Source: Carpediemonas membranifera (lineage: Eukaryota; Fornicata). From it: a DNA stretch of 64,000 nt. A program made the position numbers and the translations under genes. The stretch spans positions 62,001-126,000 of the forward strand of contig JAHDYR010000020.1 of assembly GCA_019828565.1 (NCBI GenBank), in the 5' to 3' direction. Under the pieces are notes generated by a model. That model saw only the letters and a list, made by a program, of their open reading frames with translations. It did not search any database and had not been told where the DNA came from. This document shows, piece by piece, positions 9,368 through 17,992 of the stretch (positions are counted from its first letter, which is position 1; the number at the start of each line of letters is the position of its first letter).

Positions 9368-12300
9368 CTACAGCGCATCCTCACCCAGGTAATCCGCGTT
9401 CTGAACACCGCGAAGGAGACCAAACTCCTCGTCGGCCCGGTCAACCACTGATGCCATCGAGCGGCCCGTGCTGGATGGGATGCCCTTGCCGATTACAACG
9501 CCATAGAGGACGCCGCCAGCAGCAACGACTGCACCGCCAATGAGCCCTACGCAGGCGATGAGCAAGCCGAGTACGAGGGCAGTCACGGCGAGGGCGACCT
9601 CAATACCACTCCCGGAGAAGGAGCTTCCACTGCCGCCCGTGGACGTGGGTACCGCCTTGACAGCGAACGTACCGCCACCCATGAGAGTCTGGAGGCCGTT
9701 GAACGTCGCAGAGTAGGTGTACTGGCCGGGTAGGAAGGCGACGGAGACACAGTAGTCGCCAGTCGCGGGGACGAGGTTGGGGTTGAGCACAAGGCTGTTG
9801 CCGGTGTCCTGGTTGAAAAAGAAGAAGTCAAACGCGAGCGGAGGGGCGCTGGTGATCTTACGGACAGCCTGAATGTCATATGCGTTGGCACAGAACGTCA
9901 CGGGGACGTCAGCGGTGAGAACGGACTCCTGGTCGACCATGATGATGGCGCTCTTGGTCGAGTCTGCCCGCATCTGGACAAACTTCTCGCGGCCGATGAT
10001 CTGGCCCTTGTACTTGGCCTGAATCTGCCCAGAGACGGGGAAGTTGGTCTGGACAGCAACGCAGTAGCGCTCGTGGTCCTCGTCGTAGATGAAGGTGGGG
10101 GCGTGACCCATAAAGAAGAGCTCCTGGGTCTGCTCGGAGGAGACAGTAGTGGGGTAAACTGCGACAAACTGGGTGTTGGCGACGAGGTCGGCGTTCTTCA
10201 TGGGGAGGAACCGGTTGTAGTCGTCACGAGGGCCGATGCATGCGTTCATCTGGCCGCCGTAGTGGACATAGGGGGATTCCATCTTGAGGGAGAACGTGGA
10301 GAGCGTCTCATCAAGGGCAAGAGGAGTGCCAATGTCGCCCTGGTACATGGTCACGCCGTCAATAGTCAGCGTGCACTGGGAGTAGTAGGAGTACAGCATC
10401 CTGGTCTTGCCGCCGATGATTTGCATGGCAGACAGCCTGAGGTCCCAGGCGGACCCCGCGCCCACGTCCATGGCGTTGAGTGTGATCTGGTGCGACACCA
10501 GCCCCATGCAGTCCATGGAGACCTGAGACATTAGGGGGTTGATGACGCCGTGGGTCAGGTCGAGGGCCACGTTCCATGCTGCGCCGTCGAAGGAGAGGTC
10601 GATGGAGCGGACCTTGGGCTTGATGGTGACGCAGGCGGGGATTGCGAAACGGAATGATTTCTCGCGAGCCTCGTTGCGGATAGTGAATTGGAGAATCTCG
10701 TCAGTAACAGGATAGTGCGAATCGGACCAGATCCAGAAGATATCGTCAACCATATCTACTGTAGCAGAGTGCACAGAAGAGTACGTCGCGCCGTACTGCT
10801 CGACCGCCCCAAGGATAGACTTGCCGACCGTGCCAGAGAGCGAAGCCACTCTGACCATGCCGTCGGGGTAAATCTCGTAAAAGGCCTGATCGTGCATGTC
10901 CGTCGACTCCATAGCAATGGTGTGCTCCTGGCCGGCATACACTCGGCTAAAGGGGCGGGACTGGGTGGCCGTGCCCGAGAGGGCTGGGACCATGGTGGGG
11001 GTGACCGTGGACTTGGCGCCCTCACCCTGGGCGAGCTGGCCGGAACCGTTGTCGCCCCAGGTGTAGACTGATGCGGTGTCGCCGGTGACTAGGGCCACGA
11101 CGTGAACGTAGCCAGTAGAGATGGCGGCGGTGTTGGGTGGGACGAGGGTAGACTTGGCGAAGGCCTTGATGTACTTGCCAGTGACGACGGCGGGATCGGT
11201 GCCTGTGTACTTGACGTTGCCGACGCCGTAGACCTGGAGCCCGTCATCAGAGAGGGCGAGGGTGAAGTCCTTACCGGCCGCCACGTGGATGGCAGAGCCG
11301 CTGACACCGCTGACGTAGGTGGGGGTGCCCTGGTACTGGGCGTCGGAGTTGATGCCGAGCTGGCCGACAGAGTTGTCACCCCAGGCGGCAACCTTGCCTG
11401 CAGAGTTGATGGCAAACATGTTGTCACCGCGGGCCTGGCCGAGAGCGTAGGGGATAAAGCCAGCGGGGAGGTTGACGGGCTTGAACTGGGAGCGGGAGAC
11501 AGTGGTGCCGTCACCGAGCTGGCCGAGGGAGTTGTCACCGCAAGCATAGAGCGTGCCGTCGGCAAGGAGGATGTACGATGCTCTGGATGTGGCCTCGATG
11601 TCTACAACGTCGAGGTCGTTGAACTGGGTGAGTTCGGTGAGCTTGTACTTGTTCGGAGTCGTGCAGTTTGTGGCAAGGCCAGTGCCGGCGACGTACACAT
11701 ATGTGCGGAGGGTGATGCTGTCGTAGGCCTTGAACAGGGCGTGGTTATCACCGACAGTGACGCCGTCGAAGAGGATGTTGGCGTTGCCGTTGGGAGCAAA
11801 CACCTGAAGCCAGACATCAGTGGTGGCCAGCGTCCGGCCGGGGTACTTGCTGCCGCCCAGCGTCCAGAGCTCGCCCTCGTTGGTGATCACAAACGTGCTG
11901 TCGCCGACTTCCACGTAGTCGACAGTGTGGTACTCGAACGGGGCGGTGCTCCAGTGGTTCGAGGGGGAATCGTAAGTCTTCTCGCCAGTGTTGGTGTCAA
12001 TCTGGCCGGCAGAGTTGTCGCCGGCGACGTAGACGATGTTGGTGTTGGCGTCAAAGGTGACCGTGCCGTGGGTCATGGAAAGAAGCGTGTCCATGGCGAT
12101 GGAATACGAACCAGTGGTGAAGGTAAACTTCCAGTTGCAGTCGTAGTACGCGTAAACGGGATTGGCGGGGTCGGGAACGGTGAAAGTGGCGTGGTAGATG
12201 TAGATCTCACGGACGTTCGTGCCAATGTGGGTGTAGCCGACGTTCGTGGAAGTGCCAAAGGTCGTAGTAACCGTTGTAACGGGGTTTGTCGTGGGCAAAT

Positions 12301-12490
12301 CGATCCTTGTGCCAAAGAAGTAGCATGTAATCTGGTTCTCGTTGCCGCTAATGCCAATAATCTCTTGCTGGCAGCTGACAAAGATATCCACATCATCCTC
12401 CAGCGCCTTTTCATAGAAGGCGGGGTTAATGTCCTGTGTTGCGCTTACTGCAACCAGGAAAAGCGCAAGGACTAACGCTATGAGCCGCAT
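9368..12490 (-). CDS. Type I membrane surface protein with RCC1-type repeats
   Basis: Length is 1040 residues. A signal peptide (MRLIALVLALFLVAVSA) starts the protein. The N-terminal half contains RCC1-like blades (YACGDNSLGQLGDG, VAAWGDNSVGQLG, YTWGDNGSGQLAQG), expected to form a beta-propeller. The C-terminal half is beta-rich and unrecognised. A single transmembrane segment (about residues 960-1000, VALAVTALVLGLLIACVGLI) is followed by a short cytosolic tail of ~40 residues. The layout implies a cell-surface or endomembrane protein with the propeller outside. RCC1 propellers are best known in nuclear or cytosolic proteins, so secretion is notable. Ligand and role are unknown. A continuous single exon starts at an ATG with a good signal sequence. 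Confidence 0.85.
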   Translation of the reverse strand: MRLIALVLALFLVAVSATQDINPAFYEKALEDDVDIFVSCQQEIIGISGNENQITCYFFGTRIDLPTTNPVTTVTTTFGTSTNVGYTHIGTNVREIYIYHATFTVPDPANPVYAYYDCNWKFTFTTGSYSIAMDTLLSMTHGTVTFDANTNIVYVAGDNSAGQIDTNTGEKTYDSPSNHWSTAPFEYHTVDYVEVGDSTFVITNEGELWTLGGSKYPGRTLATTDVWLQVFAPNGNANILFDGVTVGDNHALFKAYDSITLRTYVYVAGTGLATNCTTPNKYKLTELTQFNDLDVVDIEATSRASYILLADGTLYACGDNSLGQLGDGTTVSRSQFKPVNLPAGFIPYALGQARGDNMFAINSAGKVAAWGDNSVGQLGINSDAQYQGTPTYVSGVSGSAIHVAAGKDFTLALSDDGLQVYGVGNVKYTGTDPAVVTGKYIKAFAKSTLVPPNTAAISTGYVHVVALVTGDTASVYTWGDNGSGQLAQGEGAKSTVTPTMVPALSGTATQSRPFSRVYAGQEHTIAMESTDMHDQAFYEIYPDGMVRVASLSGTVGKSILGAVEQYGATYSSVHSATVDMVDDIFWIWSDSHYPVTDEILQFTIRNEAREKSFRFAIPACVTIKPKVRSIDLSFDGAAWNVALDLTHGVINPLMSQVSMDCMGLVSHQITLNAMDVGAGSAWDLRLSAMQIIGGKTRMLYSYYSQCTLTIDGVTMYQGDIGTPLALDETLSTFSLKMESPYVHYGGQMNACIGPRDDYNRFLPMKNADLVANTQFVAVYPTTVSSEQTQELFFMGHAPTFIYDEDHERYCVAVQTNFPVSGQIQAKYKGQIIGREKFVQMRADSTKSAIIMVDQESVLTADVPVTFCANAYDIQAVRKITSAPPLAFDFFFFNQDTGNSLVLNPNLVPATGDYCVSVAFLPGQYTYSATFNGLQTLMGGGTFAVKAVPTSTGGSGSSFSGSGIEVALAVTALVLGLLIACVGLIGGAVVAAGGVLYGVVIGKGIPSSTGRSMASVVDRADEEFGLLRGVQNADYLGEDAL

Positions 12491-12736
12491 AAGACAAGGA
12501 GAAGGGATTTGACCGTGGGCGACTCCAAATGATCTGCCACCTGACGCACTCGGACTCGAGTGACGCAGCGCCTGTCGGCTCCAGAGCTGCTATAGCTTGT
12601 ACCCCGGCTGATTTTCAATTTTGTTCTCGGAGTCAATGATTGTCAACCCTTCCCAAAGCAAGTCACGCAAGGGAGAACTTCAGCCCTCGCACATCACCCA
12701 ACCCTCCATACATCTCCGCATGTTACTTTATGTATA

Positions 12737-13741
12737 TTACGCGCTGCACGCCATGGCTGCGAGCACCTTAGCAGGAATCTCTGCGTCTGCCAGACCCATG
12801 AGCGGCTCCTCGGCCTCACCCCCGTCAACCCACAGTGCAACGCCGCTGTCAGTCACGCTAAATGAATCTGTGCTGACGACCATGGTGTGGGTCCCAGCCC
12901 CGTCGTTCAGGGGGAAAGTCTGGATCGTGTTCACTCGGTGTCGGTGGCAGCGTTGTACGGCAACGTCGATGTCTTCAAGGGTGCCTCTTACGACGTGGAT
13001 GTTGCCGAGACTGTCGCCAACGTAAATGGTGCCGCCGCACACGTGCATGCAAGTCCATAGGCCACCGGTAGGGACCTCCAGTGAGAACGTGGGGACACTG
13101 AAGTTGTCCGCGAGAGAGTAAACGTCCACAGACTCGCGACACAGGGAGACTGCGGCGTTAGGCTCTGCGGCGGGCTCGCCGCCTTCTTCAACGGGGAAGT
13201 AGACGAACTGGACATCATTGTATCTCGCCCGGTCGAGCTTGACTGTGAGCGCGCTCTTCTTGTGTTCCAGATCCCACATGGTAAGCACCCGGCCGCCGTT
13301 GACGGAGAGAGCAAGCCTGCCGGATGGGTGGGCGGCGAGAGAGGGGTATATGCGACGGCTGGGGCTTTTCGTGGTCACGTGGTCGATGAGGCCGTTCTCC
13401 ACGTCCACGATAGCGATGTTACCGTCCGCTGCGGCCGCGAGGATGGAGTTACCGCGGACAGAGAGCGATGTGATCGCATCTGAGTGGAGCTCCATCGTGT
13501 CGGAGTCGTCTTTGTGCATGTTCAGCATGTGGATGGAGCCTCTATCGTCGCCGGCGATAATGCTCTTGCGCTCGGGGCAATGAGCGAGGCATTTCACCGA
13601 GCATCCGATCTCTGTGGACGCCTGGTGGTCAATGGACCATGTGCCCTCGCCGCTATCGTCCATGCCGTATTTCACGGCAAACTGATGTACCGCACCGGTT
13701 CTAGCATACGTCCCAACAGCGATGTAGCCAACTACGTTCAT
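12737..13741 (-). CDS. PAK1IP1: WD40 protein, PAK1IP1/MAK11-like
   Basis: The 334-residue protein is a WD40-type propeller. The stretch HPSGRLALSVNGGRVLTMWDL closely matches the PAK1IP1/Mak11 signature around their fourth blade, and HSDAITSLSV with IVDVENG marks other blades. Family members act in 60S ribosomal subunit biogenesis (Mak11) and, in animals, as PAK1 inhibitors. I infer the ribosome role, since it is the one conserved across eukaryotes. No signal peptide or membrane segment is seen. The gene is one exon. Confidence 0.72.
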   Translation of the reverse strand: MNVVGYIAVGTYARTGAVHQFAVKYGMDDSGEGTWSIDHQASTEIGCSVKCLAHCPERKSIIAGDDRGSIHMLNMHKDDSDTMELHSDAITSLSVRGNSILAAAADGNIAIVDVENGLIDHVTTKSPSRRIYPSLAAHPSGRLALSVNGGRVLTMWDLEHKKSALTVKLDRARYNDVQFVYFPVEEGGEPAAEPNAAVSLCRESVDVYSLADNFSVPTFSLEVPTGGLWTCMHVCGGTIYVGDSLGNIHVVRGTLEDIDVAVQRCHRHRVNTIQTFPLNDGAGTHTMVVSTDSFSVTDSGVALWVDGGEAEEPLMGLADAEIPAKVLAAMACSA

Positions 13742-14003
13742 ATCGCTTCAAAGTCGCCGAGTCACACCCACCGCACGACAGAAGTGCCCACCACCTCAAA
13801 GTAAGCTCCACCCAAGCCTGTCACATTCGCTGTCACTCAACAAACATCAAAAGGGCGCTTTTGTCTCCCCCATCAGCGCCGGATGCCAAGACGGGAACGC
13901 TCCAGCAGTTATATGTACGTATGATCTCACATAAAGGCTCTCAATCCTCGACTACAGACACGCCGACTAAAAGGTCAGTTTACTGACACTGGATCTATCC
14001 GAT

Positions 14004-14954
14004 CTAATGAACCGGCAGCAGAAGCACCGCCGACATGATTCCAAACCCGACAAGCACAAATAGGAGGTGCAGCAGCTTGCCCCAGAAGGGCGCCCCTGCC
14101 CCCTTATGGATGCTCTCAGCGAGCATCTCGACCACGCCCACATAGACGAAGGTACCAGCACTGGCAGCGGTCCCAACCATGACGATACCGTCCTTGAGCT
14201 TCCCCTCGGCGACTGTGTGGCACAGGGTCCCGAGGATGATGCCGATGGGTGTGATCCACCCGAAGCAGAGGAGTACAACGATGGCGATGATAGGGGAGGT
14301 ACCGTGGGACATGATCGAGGCTATCAGCGCCATGACCTCGAAGCTCTTGTGGGAGACGATGGCGATGAGGAAGGCCAGCGCCTGGCCGTGGTTGGACGCG
14401 AAGTCGTTGACTCCCAGGCCGAAGCCGGTGACGAACGAGTGGAAGGAGAGGGCGAGGAGGAGGAAGAGCGACGTAATCCCAAACTTGAAACCGCTCGCCT
14501 TCGATCCGACCTCGGAGGACGTGTCAAGCCCGCTATCGCTCTCGACGGCCAGCAGGGCCTGCTCCTCGTCTTCGTCGTCCGAGTGCTTCCCGTGGTCGTG
14601 TTCATGCGCGTGGCCTTCCATACGGGCGTGGGCGTTGGACAGGTGGTCTATGGTGACCATGGCAAGGCAGGTGAGCGCGGCGATCATCTCGGGAGTGGGC
14701 ATATCGTGCCACCACGAGCCCTCGGCAACAAGGCCGCTATAGTCATCAATGCAGTCAGGGAGAAGGTGGAGAAAGCCGCCGCCGATGAATACACCAGCAG
14801 CGAAGAGATTCATGTGCAGAAAGAGCTGATCGAGGGAGATGTGCTTGATCTTGAGCAAGCTGAAGGCGATGGGGACAGAACCGCCAAGAAGCGACAGAGC
14901 ATATATCAAAATACAGCAGAAAACAACCCAGATGAGGTTGATAAGAAGGTCCAT
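14004..14954 (-). CDS. ZIP-family zinc/iron transporter
   Basis: The 316-residue multi-pass protein shows the ZIP fold. Helices 1-3 come first (HMNLFAAGVFIGGGFLHLLPD), then a long cytosolic loop rich in His and acidic residues (GHAHEHDHGKHSDDEDEE). Helix 4 contains the metal-site motif HSFVTGFGLG, helix 5 contains AIVSHKSFEVMALI, and helices 6-8 follow. The paired His residues in helices 4 and 5 are the expected binuclear metal site. ZIP proteins import Zn2+ or Fe2+ into the cytosol. Length and loop position are typical. Confidence 0.9.
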   Translation of the reverse strand: MDLLINLIWVVFCCILIYALSLLGGSVPIAFSLLKIKHISLDQLFLHMNLFAAGVFIGGGFLHLLPDCIDDYSGLVAEGSWWHDMPTPEMIAALTCLAMVTIDHLSNAHARMEGHAHEHDHGKHSDDEDEEQALLAVESDSGLDTSSEVGSKASGFKFGITSLFLLLALSFHSFVTGFGLGVNDFASNHGQALAFLIAIVSHKSFEVMALIASIMSHGTSPIIAIVVLLCFGWITPIGIILGTLCHTVAEGKLKDGIVMVGTAASAGTFVYVGVVEMLAESIHKGAGAPFWGKLLHLLFVLVGFGIMSAVLLLPVH

Positions 14955-15092
14955 TGGATTCTGCAGGGATGCGATGCCCAGAGTTTAAAAGTGCTCGATC
15001 TACCAGACGGCGACCAAGTTTGACCAGTAGTTTGACTTCGTCAAGCATAGATCTCTGTCCATGCCATGACCTAGAGTGACCACGGACACAGC

Positions 15093-15623
15093 TTACGCCT
15101 TGTCGAGCTGTACCACCTCTACCAGCGACAGGCCGCCGTACAATTGGTTCGGCACGGCTCTTGCCAACGTACTAGGGTTGGCCTTGTTCACGTCGTCGGT
15201 CACCGCGTCGGCCATTTGGATCATCGGCTTGGGGACGATGACGTGACGGCCAGGGTGCTGGGCGGCAACGCGAGCAGCTCGCTCTTTGAGGTCTGCGATG
15301 GAAACACAAGCCATTCCGCTGATGAATGGGTTGATATCTGGGTTTGCACGAGATCTCATGGCTCTCGAGATGTACTTGATCGTCGTCTTGTGGGTCTGAA
15401 GCATGTGGGTCTTCAAAGCCGAAACTGATGCAAAAGTCTTGTGGCAGGATCTTGATTGGCAACGGAAATGCACAGCGCGTTGATGGAATTGCAGCGTGCG
15501 CTCGTCAACGAACTCACGGTCACAATACCAGCAGAACGGCTTCAAAAGAAGCTTTTTCTTCTTGTGATTCGACTTCTCGGTCATTTTGCCTTTCGATTTG
15601 GCATTGAGCTCTCTTGTCGACAT
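15093..15623 (-). CDS. ZNF207: BuGZ/ZNF207-like C2H2 zinc-finger protein
   Basis: After a basic N-terminus the sequence KPFCWYCDREFVDERTLQFH, followed by HFRCQSRSCHKTF and THMLQTHK, matches the two tandem C2H2 fingers of ZNF207/BuGZ. The family's PNxI..RxxPDI..xISGM segment follows (RANPDINPFISGMACVSI). In other eukaryotes this protein supports spindle assembly, Bub3 loading and splicing. Here it is 176 residues, lacking the long Pro-rich tail of animal BuGZ. The start ATG lies only 8 nt from a promoter-like GCGCAGTATAAAC element. Confidence 0.85.
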   Translation of the reverse strand: MSTRELNAKSKGKMTEKSNHKKKKLLLKPFCWYCDREFVDERTLQFHQRAVHFRCQSRSCHKTFASVSALKTHMLQTHKTTIKYISRAMRSRANPDINPFISGMACVSIADLKERAARVAAQHPGRHVIVPKPMIQMADAVTDDVNKANPSTLARAVPNQLYGGLSLVEVVQLDKA

Positions 15624-15630
15624 TTGTGTT

Positions 15631-15643
15631 GCGCAGTATAAAC
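15631..15643 (-). promoter_or_regulatory. Promoter-like element upstream of BuGZ
   Basis: GCGCAGTATAAAC on the plus strand (GTTTATACTGCGC in the sense of the gene), 8 nt upstream of the ATG. The same 13-mer occurs upstream of thymidine kinase and, shortened, upstream of the RJL GTPase. Confidence 0.6.
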
Positions 15644-15780
15644 GCGCGGTTTTGCTGATGTTTACGTGAGCGTATATAAAAAAAAAGCGGAGTCAGCGTG
15701 GAGGCGCTTCGGCGCCCCGCAATGGGTGAATAATTGTATGTACATGTTTACATACAATCGAGTAAATTCATAAATTGAGT

Positions 15781-15988
15781 GTAAACACATTGTTTTTCGA
15801 ACCTCCAAGACAGGCCCTGAAAGGAACGATCAAAGTGCCAAACTGTACAACATAATCCGTCCGTAGACGAATGTTGGCGGTTAGCCAATTGATGATACTG
15901 GAATGAAGTTGGAAGACGTGGGATCAATGTGCGACTGAATGGAGAGCCACTGAGCTCATCTTCCGTGGCAAGAGAACGCCACAGGATG
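15781..15988 (-). mobile_element. Fanzor element 3'-end remnant (copy B)
   Basis: This is about 90% identical to 63557-63756, where the same DNA is the end of a Fanzor nuclease frame. In the minus-strand sense it begins inside the RuvC-III region (ILWRSLATEDELSG), and after small indels ends with the tail ...TGTCTTGGAGGTTCGAAAAA. The catalytic part is gone. The junction at 15988/15989 abuts a Ty3/gypsy fragment on the other strand, so two elements were joined here by nested insertion or rearrangement. Confidence 0.8.
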
Positions 15989-16297
15989 CCGCGAGCCCCC
16001 GAGACCCGTATCGGGCTGCGGGAAATCCCCTACCTGGGGTGCTTAGTGAGTGGCACCGGTGTCCGCATTGACCCAGACCGCCTGAACTCACTCGACCCGC
16101 TGATAGTCCCCAAGACCGTGGAGGCTGCACACCATCTGGTCCGTGTGTTTGGATTCATCCGACGCGTCCGCTTGTTCGACCCCCTTGAGAGGAAGAAGAA
16201 CGGTGAAGACGTGCCTGAGGCTGAGCTGGCTGGCGCTCTGGACGCGCTGAGGCCCAGAAAGCAGGGCCCAAGTAAATTAGCTCATATAAACGCCTGA
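15989..16297 (+). mobile_element. Ty3/gypsy retrotransposon reverse-transcriptase fragment
   Basis: The plus-strand frame reads IPYLGCLVSGTGVRIDPDRL, then PKTVEAAHHLVRVFGFIRR and RLFDPLERKK. This matches the conserved end of Ty3/gypsy reverse transcriptases (YLGHxVSxxGIxxDPxKV, then P.T...LRxFLGLxxYYRRF, then PLxxLxKK). Only this connection region, about 100 residues, remains; the catalytic YxDD box, RNase H and integrase are absent. The frame stops at 16297. It is one of very few plus-strand coding traces in the window. Confidence 0.72.
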
Positions 16298-16367
16298 GAG
16301 TAAATACCTCTTCAATGAAACAGGCTGAGATTTATCATTCGACGTGCATATTCGACAGGCTGCGTCG

Positions 16368-17750
16368 TCATTCAACGCGTGCTTCGAGACGCTTGATCTT
16401 GGCATTCAGCGTCTCATTCAAACGTCGGGCCGTCCGCAGCTCGCTCTCCATCGCCCCGGCACGTGTATTTGGCTCACGTTCCGCCTCCAGCTGCTGTATC
16501 CTCTCCCGGAGCTCGGCAACGAGCGTCTCCTTCTGTTGCAGGGTCTGCTCGAGCTCGGCGACTCTTTCCCGGGCAGCAGCAGACTCAGCTCGCGCTGTGT
16601 CAAGGGCTGCGGTCTGAGAGCCGAGCTCTCGCTGGATCTCGGCCAGTGACCGGTCTAGCCTCTTGTTCGTGGCGTCCAGATCCATCACTGTCGCCGCAGC
16701 GTTGTCGCGCTCACGTTGGATGGCTGCCAGTCGGGCCGGGCTGACCGACCTGTCCTCCGTGTTGGACGGGGACACGCGGGGCGATGCAAGGAAGGACAGC
16801 TGCGTATACGAGGCACTGACTCCGTGCAGTTTTGACCCGAGCTCGGTCATGCGACTCGCCGCGGCCTCTCGCACGGCGAGGAGCTCGTGTCTCACCCGCA
16901 CCAAATCCTGGCCCCGCTCTGTGCTCTCCGCCTGTAGCCGGGCGATGTCTGCTGCATGTAGCTTGTGCAGCTCGGCCATCTTTTCCCTGTCCTCGCGGTG
17001 CTGGTTCTTGTGGCGCTCGATGTCTGCCCGGAGTTGCTCGATTGTGCCCTCCACCTGTTTCACTGGAGTGTTCCGGCAAAATTTCTCAGCTTCAACGACT
17101 TGCTGCGTTAAAAGCTGCTTCTCGTGCTCGAAGAGACGCTCCATTGACTCGATTTTGTCGCAGTCCTCACGATGCTGTGCCTTGTGCTGCTCGATTTCTG
17201 ACCTGAGATGCTCAATCGTCTCCTCTGCCTGCTGGGTTGTCGCGTTCCGGCAGAAGGTTTCGGCTTCCTCGATCTGCTGCGTCAGAAGCTGCTTCTCTTG
17301 TTCGAAGAGACGCTCCATTGACTCGATTTTGTCGCAGTCCTCACGATGCTGTGCCTTGTGCTGCTCGATTTCTGACCTGAGATGCTCAATCGTCTCCTCT
17401 GCCTGCTGGGTTGTCGCGTTCCGGCAGAAGGTTTCGGCTTCCTCGATCTGCTGCGTCAGAAGCTGCTTCTCTTGTTCGAAGAGACGCTCCATTGACTTCA
17501 TTTTGTCGCAGTCCTCGTGGTGTTGCGCCTTGTGCTGTTCAATCTCCGTTTTGAGCTGCTCTAAAACACCTTCATCCTGTTTGACTGGTGTGATTCGGCC
17601 GAAATTCTCTGCTTCCACAACCTGCTGTGATAGGAGCTCTCTTTCCCGCTCGAACAGACGTTCCATGGTTTCAATCTTCTCCTCCAACTCAGCAATGTAG
17701 AGAGCAGAAGATTTCGCGTCCGTTTCGTCCATTTGGGAATATCTTGACAT
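16368..17750 (-). CDS. Coiled-coil protein with internal 58-residue repeats
   Basis: About 460 residues, nearly all heptad-rich coiled coil. The N-terminal half contains repeats of ~58 residues (MERLFEQEKQLLTQQIEEAE, then IEHLRSEIEQHKAQHREDCD). Two adjacent copies are almost identical in DNA at a 174-bp period (about 17133-17307 and 17307-17480), and more diverged copies flank them. The C-terminal half is a single long coiled coil. I do not recognise the family; such proteins are often cytoskeletal. The first codons (MSRYSQMD) and the upstream region are shared exactly with HMG-CoA synthase through the segmental duplication. The ATG at 17732 (MDETDAKSS) is an alternative start that would lie further from the promoter-like element. 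Confidence 0.8.
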   Translation of the reverse strand: MSRYSQMDETDAKSSALYIAELEEKIETMERLFERERELLSQQVVEAENFGRITPVKQDEGVLEQLKTEIEQHKAQHHEDCDKMKSMERLFEQEKQLLTQQIEEAETFCRNATTQQAEETIEHLRSEIEQHKAQHREDCDKIESMERLFEQEKQLLTQQIEEAETFCRNATTQQAEETIEHLRSEIEQHKAQHREDCDKIESMERLFEHEKQLLTQQVVEAEKFCRNTPVKQVEGTIEQLRADIERHKNQHREDREKMAELHKLHAADIARLQAESTERGQDLVRVRHELLAVREAAASRMTELGSKLHGVSASYTQLSFLASPRVSPSNTEDRSVSPARLAAIQRERDNAAATVMDLDATNKRLDRSLAEIQRELGSQTAALDTARAESAAARERVAELEQTLQQKETLVAELRERIQQLEAEREPNTRAGAMESELRTARRLNETLNAKIKRLEARVE

Positions 17751-17759
17751 AAACTGCAC
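17749..17759. promoter_or_regulatory. Promoter-like element at the start of the coiled-coil gene
   Basis: ATAAACTGCAC on the plus strand; on the minus strand it reads GTGCAGTTTAT and overlaps the first ATG. Its twin at 23710-23720 sits at the start of HMG-CoA synthase. Because the element normally lies 8-55 nt from a start codon, the second ATG (17732) may be the true start. Confidence 0.5.
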
Positions 17760-17992
17760 GATACGACAAGGCCGCGGATACGGAGCATCTGCGGTCCATG
17801 GTGCTGTGTGTGAGTGCTACTGGGCTACCGGCGATCACCGCGAATTCCTACCCTCGGACTCGAGCCGAGTTTGGAAGTCGAGTCATCAGTCACAAAACCA
17901 ACAATGTCGCAGTCAAGCCCGTGCACCAGCTGAACAGCACACTTGTCATCGACGCCATGTTTACCGCCAGTCTACTACACACGGTGACTCCG

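Noticed and set aside
11102-12475. 457-residue plus-strand frame over the RCC1 protein
   Set aside because: Same reasoning: Val/Gly-rich antisense of a real gene with signal peptide and repeats.
14067-15023. 318-residue plus-strand frame over the ZIP transporter
   Set aside because: The minus strand encodes an unmistakable ZIP protein. The opposite frame has no motif and reflects GC-rich antisense openness.
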